DNA from: Mortierella alpina
Lineage: Eukaryota; Mortierellomycota; Mortierellomycetes; Mortierellales; Mortierellaceae
Assembly: GCA_029449245.1 (NCBI GenBank)
Contig: JANATF010000006.1
Span: 496,001-560,000 of the forward strand
DNA: 64,000 nt
Direction: 5' to 3'
Part shown: piece after piece, positions 1 to 11,102 of the stretch
Layout: each line of letters begins with the position of its first letter
How positions within the stretch are numbered: the stretch's first letter is position 1
The notes under the pieces: generated by a model
The model's input: the letters and a program-made list of their open reading frames with translations, nothing else
Databases searched by the model: none
Told to the model about the DNA's origin: nothing
Translations under genes and position numbers: made by a program

Positions 1-2130
1 GTGGCCAAGGGGGATCGCGCGACAACCACAGCAGGAACAGGCGAATGACCCGTGCTGAGTGAATGGGAGTGGTGATGGCTGTGATGGTGAGAGGGAGAAT
101 GGGGGTGGTGCAGATGATGTTGATGATGGTGCAGAAGTGGCAAACTACCCGCAGAGACACTCCTCTCCGGACTGCCACTTCTACTAGGGGCGCGACTAGG
201 GGCACGACTGGTTGCTCGGCTGGTGGCGCGACTGACATCGCGCGAGGGATCCCTACTGTTGGCATCCTCCTCCGACTCTGCATAGGTTGGCAAGTGGATC
301 CGCTGGATCATGGCTCGCAGCAAATCGTCGTCGGCTGGATCCATGTCCCGCTCTGAATCAAAGGACACTCTGGGCGTTGTGAACGAGGTCAGGTAGGACG
401 GGAGCTCACCATCATGACCATCACTTACGCTTTCTTCTGGATCCATCTGAAAGTCGTCCTCGAACGCCAACACCTTCAGGTCAATCTCGTTCTCGATCCG
501 GAACCGCTTGTTGCCATCCGTGCCCAGGATCGAGAACCTCAGCATGTGTGCCACCTTCATAAGTCCGTTATCGGCGGAGGGGTTGCACTGGTTGTGTTCA
601 GAGCCCATGGACGGCATATCGAACAGCAAGACCTTGTTCCAGTTCCACGCCTCAGTCGAGGCGCCGTTGCTGCCATTCGGTCTGTCCCAGCCTTCGCTCT
701 TTTGGATCTTAACCAATCGCATGTCGACCCTCTTGCGTCCGTCCGCTCTGTAGACCGCTCGCTCCCAGAGAGCCACCTGCAGGACCTGGACGTGTGTCCT
801 GATTGTCGGTGCAGTGATCGACACTTGCAGCGGAATCTTGGTGCTATGGGGCACTCGAATCTGGGGCATCGTGATCTTGTACTTGATCTTGTCTTCGGGC
901 GAACTGGCAGCGCGGCCTCCTCGCTGGTACGATCTTGAAGCTTGAATGGGGTGCCGACGGTGGACCAACACGGCGATGGTGGCTGTAGACGAGTGAAAGG
1001 TCAAGCCTGGCCGGGTCAGGGTGGCTGTAAGGCGGTAGGCGACTTTACCGTGCATGGTCGTCAGAGTCTCGGGCAGGGCGTCAGGCAGCTCCAGCGAAAA
1101 TGGGTAAGAATGGACCCCTGATTGCAGCTGTGTTGGGGGGTGTTTGTGGTGATGAGGGATAAGAGCCCAGGAGTGCTCAATGTGAGGCGCAGTGGTGTGC
1201 CGGGTCGCAGGCGAGTAGGCATTATCTAAATAATAAAGAATCGTTGGCTGTGTTTAGTTTTCTGATACTGCCAAGCAGTGCCTTCGAATCTCCTGCATGA
1301 TGCTTATCTTCCTCCTTGTTTAAGCTAGTGAAAATGGACTTACCATCCACCCAGGTGACCGACGATCGTCCTGAAAATTCGAGCTGTAGCGACTTGACCT
1401 TTGTGTTCTTGTGGAGGTTGACATACACAACGCCTTCCAAGATGGTCGTCTGTCCACTCATGAGCACTACCTCGGGTTTACTCAGTTCGATCCTCAAGGT
1501 TTTTGAGCTGCTGCCGAATCGATCGCCACTCCCATGGGAGCCGCTGTTATTGTTGGAGAAGAAGGAAAATGGCGAGAGCGAATGGCTGGTGTGGTTTGGA
1601 GGGTGCTCGCTGTGGCTCGAGCTGCTGCCAGCCGTGCTGCTGTGTTCCACTGCTGAGGACGAAGGCTCGGTGCTGGAGAAGTTGGAGGACGGAGTCGCAG
1701 TAATAGAGTTGGACAGAGGATGGGTCAGGATCGTCGTCGCTGTGGTTGGCGGCAAGGGTGGCGAGCTGGGTCGACTGGAGCTCTGGGGCGAATAATCCTC
1801 ATAAGTGCGGCGAGGCTCTTGGCCACGATGTTGGCGATGGTGTTGGCGGTGATCCTCCAAGTTTTCCTCGTCGTCCTCCAAGTCCAGGTGCTCTGCGATG
1901 TGCGAGTCCATATCTGTGTGGTCGGCGGAAGGTGCGGGCGTGGCAGCCAGTGCGCTCATGGCTGGAGGCAGACGACCAAAGGACAAGGGTGACGCAGGAG
2001 CTTGGACAGGGTGTCGCTCGGGCGACGAGAGTGGGGACTCTGGTGGGCTTGGAGACTCGGACGAGATCTGGCCACGGTAGAAAAGACGGCTGTAAGCTGC
2101 CTCAGGCAGAGAGTCGCTTGGACGAGGCAT
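1..2130 (-). CDS. Arrestin-related trafficking adaptor, C-terminus beyond the left edge
   Basis: Read on the minus strand: exon 1 is 2130-1344 and exon 2 is 1225 to beyond position 1, with one intron (1343-1226, donor GTAAGT, acceptor TTTAG). Splicing joins ...SVTWVD to DNAYSPATRH. The first ~210 residues are Ser/Pro/His-rich and probably disordered. From about residue 211 an arrestin N-terminal fold starts (LRIELSKPEVVLMSGQ), continuing over the intron into IEHSWALIPH and HSYPFSLELPDALPETLTT, the usual arrestin-N signature. An arrestin-C-like region follows, then an acidic Ser-rich tail with LPSY and LPTY sequences and a His-rich stretch. Family knowledge: fungal ARTs recruit Rsp5-type HECT ubiquitin ligases through PY motifs to plasma-membrane transporters for endocytosis. 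The start ATG (2130-2128) is the first Met after upstream low-complexity sequence. The reading frame is still open at base 1, so the gene is partial. Family assignment is confident; the cargo is unknown. Confidence 0.85.
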
Positions 2131-3481
2131 GACTGCTAGACAGGCTTGATAGGACGGCGGGAACACACGACCAAGGCAATGCTGAGAATGATGGAATCGA
2201 AGGATGCAATGAGTCGACCAGACACAATGGCAAGAGCGAGAAGGGGATGATGGCCAAGAGCGGTGTCCTTGGCAGACTGTGGGAAAGTAGCGAGGGGAAA
2301 AAAGCTCAACAGGGAAAAAGTGGATGAATGAGAAAAGACAAGAGACAAGGAGATCAAAAAAAAAAGAAAACTTTTTACACACCGCTTTTTAAAACGGTGA
2401 AAAAAGAGCTCTCACCCAGCTCAACCCCTAAAAAAAAGGAAAAAAAAAAAACGCCAAATCATGATGGCCTCTGTTTGTGTTCCAAGGCCTCATTGACACT
2501 CCTTCCTTGCTGTGTGTATGTGAGTGTGTGTGTGAGTGTGTGTGTGCGTGTGTCTGTGTGCTGCCCAGTGGTGGTGCAGCCTGCCCAAGGAGCATTGTGG
2601 GTTTACCTTGTTTACATTGCCGCCCGGCCAACTTGCCATGTGGAGATATATCTGTGCACCTTGAGCATGCATCGCATCGTAATGAGCAATAAACAAACGA
2701 GAAAGTAACACCGCAGACCCATGCTTTGAGCGACGCATCTGTCCCTATTTTGCACCTGTCGTCCACAACATTGTCTATCTATCCCTGTCCGTCCGCCGAT
2801 CGCACAAACGACTTTCTCCTTCGCATTTCGACCATGGGAATATGGCCGACCCTCCAGTCCTCCGTCGTGCGCTCACTGTACCATATGAGTATGGCATGAT
2901 CGAAAGCACACCATCCTTCAGTGTTCGGGATGACCAAAAAGAACCTTGAAAACAAAGTGCGCGCACATGCTGCAACATGATTCAGGCGGCGAAAGAAAAA
3001 AAAATCAATTGGAATTTCAGCCGTACTTCCTGTCCATGGCCTCAGACCTGAAAGTGCAGGGCCCGTGAACTTGTCGTTGGCCTGAGACGGGCCAGCGACC
3101 CAGCCATTGCATCCCCGACCCATATTTCTCTTCTTTTTGCTCGCCCTCAACATGAGAGCAGCCGTTGCGTGCTATGACTTCGAGATCGTGCAAGTGCGAG
3201 GGACTTGCCTTCAAAAATAGATCGACGACCTCCCTCGACGAAGCATTTGCGTTGTGGGCTGCCCATCTTATTGCACGATCTCTAATTGAATGCCATCTCA
3301 GCCACCGGCGGCCCCCTTCGGAAAACGGCTTCCCGTTCGAGAAAAAACTCCCACATCATCCACATTCTCAACAATCCGCTTCACTCGTCACTCATCACTC
3401 ATCACTCAAGACTACTCCCTCACACCTGCACACCTATCCCACTCTATCTCTCCATCTCTCATACACATCGATACCATCACC
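2131..3481. other. Divergent intergenic region between the arrestin gene and ISA1
   Basis: No supported gene. It holds the 5' regions of two divergently transcribed genes, A-rich tracts near 2357-2450 and a GT microsatellite at 2511-2560. Short open frames here are not conserved-looking. Confidence 0.6.
2511..2560. repeat. Imperfect GT/TG microsatellite
   Basis: An alternating purine-pyrimidine run of TG units interrupted by single A or C bases. It lies in the shared upstream region of the arrestin and ISA1 genes. Such tracts are length-variable and can adopt Z-DNA. Confidence 0.85.
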
Positions 3482-4267
3482 ATGTCGTTGGCAGCAGTCG
3501 TCAAAGCAGCCGTGCCAAGGATCCCCCGTGCCCGCAAGGCCGTTCTCACACTCGTATGCCGCTCATCGGGCTTTGTGTGCAACTTGGAAGGACAATCCTT
3601 TGCGTTCTTTGGGATCCAAAACTAACTCTCCTTGTCTGTACTTCATCTCTTCATCTCCCCGTTTATGCTACGTTCATCGACCTGTCTGCATGGATGACCA
3701 CCCTGCTCGCGTGGACTGCGCTGCATGTTATTTTACTCTTGGACCCGGACACCCCGCTTTTCGGCCTGGATATATTTGTCATCCCTGGAAATTCTTTTTA
3801 TACCCGCCTCGGAACACCATGGATCGCCCGCTCCCCCAGACACCCTCCGCTGTCACCCGCCTGCGCAACCTAACCGAGGGGCCTGAGCCCAAGGTCGTCC
3901 GCGTCGGAATTCGCACCAAAGGATGCTCGGGACAGCAGTACGATCTTCAGTACACTACCAAGAAGGAGAGGTTTGACGAGGAAGTCAAGCAAGATGGTAT
4001 GACGACACTTCTTGCCCATGCGCTCTCCACGTTGTTCTATGCTGCTCAATCCGTTGAAGGATGTTAACCGACGGATCTGTTGTTGACCGTGGTTGCTTGT
4101 TCGATTCTGTCTTTTTAGGTGTAACGGTACTTGTGGACAACAAGGCGCTACTTTCAGTATTGGGCTCAGAGATGGACTACGTGGAGGACAAGCTGTCAGC
4201 CCAGTTTGTGTTCAACAACCCCAACGTCAAGGAGTCGTGCGGATGCGGCATGAGTTTCATGACGTAG
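3482..4267 (+). CDS. ISA1: Mitochondrial iron-sulfur cluster assembly protein, Isa1/ISCA1 (A-type carrier)
   Basis: Three exons: 3482-3553, 3840-3996 and 4119-4267 (125 residues). Introns are 3554-3839 and 3997-4118. The spliced protein begins with a basic presequence (MSLAAVVKAAVPRIPRARK), joins ...AVLTL to TPSAVTRLRNL, and ends CGCGMSFMT. The three invariant A-type cysteines are present at about C53 (KGCSG) and C117/C119 (CGCG). Length matches the family (about 110-130 for single-domain members). Family role: A-type carriers with Isa2 and Iba57 mature 4Fe-4S clusters in the mitochondrial matrix for aconitase, lipoate synthase and similar targets. The start was chosen because the ATG begins the presequence and the first exon splices in phase. 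The 286-base first intron, placed right after the targeting segment, is a common arrangement. Very likely correct. Confidence 0.93.
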
Positions 4268-4288
4268 ATATCGACGCCTCTCCTTGCT

Positions 4289-4318
4289 GTCTCTCTCTCT
4301 CTCTCTCTCTGTCTCTGT
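4289..4318. repeat. CT microsatellite
   Basis: A CT-dinucleotide run about 20 bases after the ISA1 stop codon, so probably within its 3' UTR. Confidence 0.8.
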
Positions 4319-4795
4319 CCTTCCAGCTCGCTTGGTGGCAAGCTCTCAATGTGGCTCACGCACTTGCCATCCCACCTCCATGGACAGGCGCAACACCCGC
4401 TCACACGCACACCCACCCGCAACCACCTGTAGAAAAAGAAACCCGCCCTTATGCAAAGCCGAACCTCTTTGCCCATAGATAATGTAACCGTGTACTATAA
4501 ACCCTATCCATTCCATCCACTGCAGTTGCTGAGATCCACCTGTTTGCAAGGAGAAGTTGAGTCCAAGGTAGTACAGAAGTATGGTGGTCGTTTTGGGGAT
4601 CCCGTCTCTGGTATGCAAGACAACACAAACACCAGTCACGGTTACTGGTCGAAAGAGGAATCCCAGGGATGGCGCTTCCTGTTCCTCTCCGTCCTGCATC
4701 CTTTGCCACATCCACCTTTCTTCCTCACCTCCTCACCTCCTCACTCCCCTTTCGCAGCGCCAATCGCATTCAGCTCAACGGAAACAGCCGCATCC

Positions 4796-6766
4796 ATGCA
4801 GCGATTCGCGTCAAGGGCCTCGCTCAGGAGCCTGGAGCAGAGTCTCCTGCACAGACCGGTCAACGCCCTCAGGACACACGCGCGCCTTCTCGACCGTCGC
4901 CAGCAACGTCTGCAGCTCTCCACATCGACTGCGACCTGTTCCGCTGCCCCTCCACAGGGTTCCTCTCCGTCGCAGCCGGTCCCTGCCCTGATCCTTCGCC
5001 CCTACATCAACTTCAAGCAGCTAGCTCAGCCGGAGCAGGCAGCCGCCATGGCCGCCAACATCAAGCACCGAAACTTGCCAGAGTCTATCTCGGTTGCAGC
5101 CGTCAATAAACTCTACGCCACTGTCACGGAACACACGCAGCAGCTGGACAAGGCTCGCGCGCAACGAAATCGGATCGCAGCAGAAATGAAGTCTCTCTTC
5201 AGTGGCGGATCAACTGGCAAAGGCAAGAAGAACCAGAAGAGCCAGGCATCTGGAGCCGCTGCAGGATCAACACTACCTCCAGCAGCAGAGGAGCTTTCGA
5301 AGGAGGCAAAGGAAGCAAAGCGCCAGGATTTGGTAGAGCGTGGACGCGTTTTGAAAGAGACCATCCATGCCCAAGAGGCGAAACTCGCCGTGCTCGAGAA
5401 CCAGCTCTACGATCAGGCAATCCTGATCCCAAACAGCACGCACCCTAGCTCGCCTATCGGTCCAGAGTCGGAAGCAACCCTTGTGCGTATTCATGGAGTC
5501 CCTCGATTGAACTCGGGCGTCATGGCCCATCCGCATCCAGGGTTTGCAGCGTCAGAGGTAGGGGGCGAACAGGGACGGGCACTCTTAGGGAACGTTTCTG
5601 ATTACCCGCTCCTCGACCACCTCGCGCTCTCCAGGAACTTGGACCTGATCGATTTGGAATCTGCAACGGCCGTGACAGGATCGCGGTGGTACTATCTCAA
5701 GAACGAGGCTGCCATGTTGGAACTAGCCTTGATCCAATATGCAACCCAACGAGCCCTCAAGGCCGGGTTCACTCCCGTCATCACTCCTGATGTAGTCAGA
5801 CCCGAGGTTGTACAGGCGTGCGGATTCCAGCCGCGAGATGAGGCCTCGCAAACATACTGGGTCTCGACTGTCGCACCTGGATCGAGCAAAGCCAACACAC
5901 CCGAAGGAGCGCAACACCACCAGCACTCGGCACTCTGCCTTGTTGCTACGGCAGAGATTTCCTTGGCAGGGATGAACATGAACAAAGTCTTGGAAGAGAA
6001 TCAACTCCCCATCAAGATGGCCGGATTTGGGAGAGCATTCAGGGCAGAAGCTGGTTCCAGGGGCGCAGAGGTCAAAGGACTTTACAGGGTGCATCAGTTC
6101 AGCAAGGTTGAGCTGTTCGTTCTCTCAAAAGCAGACGCCGGTGAGAGCGACCGCATCCTAGAGGAACTTCGAACATTCCAAGAGGACCTTTTCGAGGAAT
6201 TGGGATTATGCTATAGGTAATCATCACGGTGGGACTATGGTTTGAGTGTTTAGAGCACCATGGAGCTAACCTGGTTGTTGATATTACCAAAAATTCGATA
6301 TAGGGTTCTTGACATGCCGACAGAGGAGCTGGGAGCCAGCGCATACAAAAAGTACGATATCGAGGCATGGATGCCAGGAAGGAACGGCTGGGGCGAGATC
6401 TCTTCCACATCCAATTGCACAGACTACCAGTCTCGCCGTCTTAACATCCGCTACAGGACCAACAAGATCGCTTCCCGTCCATCTGCCAACGCCGAGGGTT
6501 CGTCATTTCCAGCCTCAATATCCAACGACCACCTCGACTTTCATCACCAGTCTCCTGTGCCAGCACAGCCATCCTCAAACTCGACCACCACCACGGAGTT
6601 TGTTCATACTCTCAACGGGACGGCAGTTGCGGTCCCTCGCCTCATTGTCGCGCTCTTGGAGACACATCAGCAGAAGGATGGGTCCGTGCGTTTGCCAGAG
6701 TGCCTCTGGCCCTTCATGGCAGGGATACAAGAGATCCGTCCCAAGGCAGGTACAACATTCAAATAG
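4796..6766 (+). CDS. Seryl-tRNA synthetase, mitochondrial-type (class II)
   Basis: Two exons, 4796-6216 and 6304-6766 (627 residues), with an 87-base intron; the join restores [20 protein letters not shown]. The N-terminus is Arg-rich and acid-poor ([20 protein letters not shown]), typical of a matrix presequence. A tRNA-binding coiled-coil arm follows (about residues 85-205). The class II catalytic core contains TAEISLAG, motif 2 ([14 protein letters not shown]...[12 protein letters not shown]) and motif 3 ([16 protein letters not shown] followed by LPECLWPFM). It charges tRNA-Ser with serine using ATP. Length exceeds bacterial SerRS (about 430) because of the presequence, a Gly/Lys/Ser-rich insertion near the tip of the arm (about residues 140-165), and a short Gln/His-rich insert before TAEISLAG. 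Upstream in-frame codons before 4796 give implausible Pro/Ser-rich sequence, so the presequence Met is preferred. The gene converges on SEY1, 75 bases from its stop. Localisation is inferred from the presequence only. Confidence 0.93.
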
Positions 6767-6841
6767 ACAAGCATTCATTCAAAAATAATTATATACATTT
6801 CATTCTATTACTGGTTGAGGACATATGGCTTTTTTTTTTTT

Positions 6842-9800
6842 TTACAATGTCTTCTCCTTCTCAAAGGCTTCCATCTCGATCGTACCATTGTCTTCATCGC
6901 TTTGTTGACCGCCATACACATGATTGCCTAACGCCCGTGCAGAATGACGATGGTGCAGCATAGGCGAACTCTCCTCACGATCATTCGAAAACAGCTGCTG
7001 TGGTTGCCTCGTGCCGTTTGCGATCCGGACAGGCTCTGGTGGATGTGCTACGTCTCTGATCCTATCCCGTCCAAATTGCAGGCTTTCGTTACAAAGTCTC
7101 CATAGGATCTTCTGTGCCACGCTCAGCAAATCCAGATACCACAATGCCGCGAGTGGTACGCCGAGCGTGAGTGTCAAGGACAGATACAGAGGATTGGTGA
7201 TCACGGACATAAACTCGTTCCAGCCTAGGATGACCAAAGCAACGCCGACCCAGTAAGGCACCTTTTGCTGCGTAGCTACCACCGATCGCTTGGCCTCGAC
7301 GTACGATGCATCAGCTCTTCGTTTCAGTTGCGCGATGAGTTCCTGTTGGCGGCTCTCGGATAGTACTTTCAAGGACTGATCAAAATCAAAGTCGTCAGAG
7401 GATACGAGCGTAAATGGAGTACCGGATGCTGGGTCGATTGTGTTGATGTGCGCGTAGATCGGAATCAAATGGAGGGTCTAATGATAGCCGTTGGTGATCA
7501 AAAGCACGTTAGAAACATTCATTTTCAGACGCTAGGCCAGAGCGAGAGAGAGAGCTACACAGACAGGACAGAGGGAGACGCACACACACACACAAGACAG
7601 AAACGACCTCCATGGACACAGTAACGCATCCTACCTCGTCTCGAGCCTTGCGGAAAGGCGTATCAATATCGTCGCTTGGTTTCCAGACTCTAGGCAAGCC
7701 CTGTCCATCCCTCTGAAATCGTTCTTCAAACCGGTTCAGCAGCTTGTAAAGAATGAGGCCATCGACACTTTCTTCCTGGATTTTCATGGTCAAAAGGATC
7801 CAGCCCTGCCTCTGAAGGTTCGCGATCAGGTCCGAATGTTCCTCTGACTCCAACTCAAAGACCTTTACCTTTCTTTGCAGCGCCTCCTCAGCTTCTTGTG
7901 TGGATCTCTTGTACGCCGTGATAACGCGACCCCACATCCCTGGGCCTGGACAGTCAAGAGCCAGTTTGACAGGTTCCTCCAGATCCTTCTTCATCTGCTT
8001 CTCCAGTCCTGCCAGCATCTTGGTCAGCTCCTTTTGACGCTGGTCGACCGCAAACTCTTGAATGTCGCGCTCCAATTGATGCAATTCCTCTTCATACTCC
8101 CAATCCGTGTCGTCCAGCTTGATGGCTCTTGCGCCTTGCAGGAAAAAATCGACGGCCTTGCCTTTGGTGACCAGGACCACGTTCGCAAACTCGGCGCCTT
8201 CAGACTGAAGAGAATGTTGAAGATTCGAGGAAAAGAGCGACAGCGCGGACGTGTGCAGATTCTTGAGCTGTCCTACGAAATAAGACCCCAACATCGTGTT
8301 GGCTTTCGACAGGACCTCTTCTCGCTTCCGTTTGTAGACCTCTGCATGATAGCGGGATGCATCCTTGTCAAATGACGCTAAGCAAGAAGAAGAAGAAAAA
8401 AAAAAGGAATACACGAGAGTCAGCACGAGCATTGTTTCATAAACACTAATCAGTTTAAAGAGTCCAAAAAAAAACGCGTTTCCTGTAGTTCTGTCACACA
8501 AGAAGATAACTCACTGATGGCCACCTCGCGGATATGCTTCATCTTGGGACCGAGGTCCGGAACCAAATGACCTGTTTCGATCGGGTGCCTGAACTCCTTG
8601 ATCGCATCCTTAAACACAGCAAACGCCCCATTCGCAATCTCATCACATCGAAATTGTGCCAGCAGTTCCTGTTGTGTGGGCAAATCCAGGTCCTTGTTGG
8701 TCATGATCTTTTCCCATATCGCCCCCGCGTACGCTTCCAGTCCGTCTACAGGCACGCGCTTGGAGTACTGGGGCTGGAAGACATAACTTTTGTCCGAGGC
8801 ATCCGTGAATCTAAGAGCGAGCGAGTAAGGCGGGGAGTTTTTTTTTTTTTTTTTGGTAAGCCCACGGAAGAAAAAATGAATGATATGGAGGTATGTATGA
8901 CAACAGACGATAGTATCGAGAACTTACCGACGTCGAAGCTGTTCAATGCCCAGATCGAAATTCTGCGGTTGGAGCAGCTTGTGTGGAAGATCTGTAAACT
9001 GAAGATCAAAGTAATCGGAGATCCGGCAATCCTCCAGTCCCTCGGGCTAAACACATGGCGCGAGAGAAAATGAAGAACAAGAAACGTTAATAATATATGT
9101 GTGGGAGCCATGGCGATACTACTTGCTTGTTGGTAAAACGTGGCAGTCAAAAAGGATTTCATACCTTGGATAGCTCGTGCCAGATGCGTTCGAGATCGGC
9201 CTTTAGAGTGCTGGACAGATTCTCAAGAGGCGTGGATCCGACATGGTCTCTAATCACGAATAACAGGAGCGTCTTTTCTTTCCTAAAAAGACGGCAATGG
9301 GAGAGAGAGAGAGAGAGCAGGATTGTTCAGAACTTCAAAGTGCTAGCACTGGAACCTGTCTGCTTCCTGATATTTCATTCCTCATACTGCTGCGGGGGTG
9401 GACCTTACCCTCGGTTTTTCCCAAAGAGCTGAAGATTCACTTCAAAGACAGTCTTGAGCAGACCCATATTGGCTCCATTGTAGAGTCCAACCTGGTGCTC
9501 CCACATGTTGACAATCAACACCTCGGATGTTGCAAGCGAAAAAAGGGCGCTCTTTCGTTCAAAATCCTGCAAAATCAATTGCACAGAGAACGGCGTCAGA
9601 CACTCACTCGAAAAAAAAAAGAGAACAGTGTTGGAAGTTCATTTTTACCTGGTCCTCGCCACGCTCACGGCCATCAGTACCCTCAACATCCATGACCAAG
9701 GCCTTCATGCCTTTGCCTCGACTGATCCATATCCCCTTGGTGGTCTGCATTCTCGCGACTTCGGCCATGACATCAAAGTGGGTCCCGAACAATCGATTCA

Positions 9801-10455
9801 ACAGCGTGCCTATGAGCCAGCCGCAGAAAACATACGAAAAGTTTTTCGTAAGCAAAAAAAAAAAAACGAGATTCCTCGGATTTGAATAACACGTTTTGTC
9901 AATGAATCGTCATGTTCGATATACGTGGACGAGTCGTTTCTTCCCAGTATGCAAGTCAGGGGGATAAAAAACATATGAAATCAGACGGCTACTACTGTCC
10001 ATACTCTTTCCAGTGCTCTGGCTTCCAAAGACAGCGACAAGGTTATAATTGAATCCTGCATCCTTGAGATGCCATTTTTCGTTGATGTACAACGACAGCT
10101 CATCACTATGACGAACAATGTAGTGCAGTGCATTAGCGGTGTGACAAAGACCTGCACACTCTCCCAACCTTCTGCACCCTCAAAATGAAATCTTCCCAAC
10201 GGCTAGAAGCGTGTAGCAACCTTTCCCCCCCTCCCCCCCCACAAAACCGGCAATGAAGAAAAAAAAAAGATATGTCTACAATCGGTACCTAAAGTGTTTC
10301 TGCTCATCAATCAGATGCAGGCTGGGAAAGGATCCAACCGAGGGTGCAGCAGAAGAGTGTGCAATTGGAAGAGTTGTGTCGCCTGGTTCTGTAAGGTGAT
10401 GGTGGTTGAGTCCTGTTGGTGGTGGGTGGTCTATGTCGGGTACAGTAGTGTCCAT
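6842..10455 (-). CDS. SEY1: Sey1/RHD3-type dynamin-like GTPase for homotypic ER fusion
   Basis: Nine exons on the minus strand: 10455-10289, 10105-10005, 9809-9649, 9566-9409, 9282-9165, 9046-8928, 8810-8515, 8377-7635 and 7477-6842. They splice in phase to 832 residues, the usual Sey1 length. Seen: P-loop GSQSTGKS at residues 83-90 (the final Ser codon is split by an intron), switch region [15 protein letters not shown]4 motif VIRD, and a long helical middle domain. Two closely spaced membrane segments lie at about residues 694-713 and 717-738, followed by a cytosolic tail. Family knowledge: this ER membrane GTPase (atlastin counterpart) tethers and fuses ER tubules, with both termini in the cytosol. 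The start at 10455 gives [13 protein letters not shown]. An upstream in-frame Met would add a hydrophobic leader not typical of the family. Each junction was checked for GT-AG and protein continuity. Confidence 0.93.
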
Positions 10456-11102
10456 GATGGTTTGGAACAGAGTCTTGAAAGAAGTGAGGACGATGGAATA
10501 TGTCAGCGAAAAGGGAAAAGGGTCGAGTGAAGGAGTGTACCGCAACGTGGTGGTGGGAATGAGGGAATGGAGAAATGGGGAAATGGCACCAAACTGCGAG
10601 AGCGCTCAAACCACTTTTTTTTTCAATGGCTCGCGGTCACATCACGCGCTTAGCCTCCCTCCATAAAACTGGAATTCTGCTCGTGCACAGCTCTGCAGCT
10701 TCAGAGGGGTGCAACACCGACACAGAGGTGGCAAGACGAGACTGAAGGATGAAGGGACCCCCTTGTTCACACTGACTGATCCACAATAACGGAACACGAA
10801 GCAGACGCATGGCGTTGTGGGATGTTACAACAGTTGCAAAGCCTTGATTCAGGCGTGCTTCCACGCGGCAAAAGTGAAAGAATAGACAAAGAAGTCGATG
10901 GTTGGTACTATTGTATGCATCCTGTTCCATCACGCAAGTGTGCAATTGGTGTGGAAGATCCTTTTTATTTGATATACATTTGAGTACCGAGCAGACAGCT
11001 CTTTGAGTGTTGAGCTCTCCACTCTGCGTGATTCTAAAGAATGTCGAGTAATTACAAGTGATATTGATGCTTGGTCAAGGGTTGGTTTGTCTTTTTTCTT
11101 TC
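10456..11102. other. Intergenic, upstream of SEY1 and downstream of the aminotransferase
   Basis: No gene supported. It contains the SEY1 5' flank and the aminotransferase 3' flank, both on the minus strand. No RNA gene or repeat family recognised. Confidence 0.5.

Noticed and set aside
3165-4067. A 300-codon plus-strand frame over the ISA1 5' half
   Set aside because: Only its last part matches the ISA1 second exon; the rest is intron and upstream DNA.
7875-8375. A 166-codon plus-strand frame opposite SEY1
   Set aside because: Shadow of the conserved eighth SEY1 exon.
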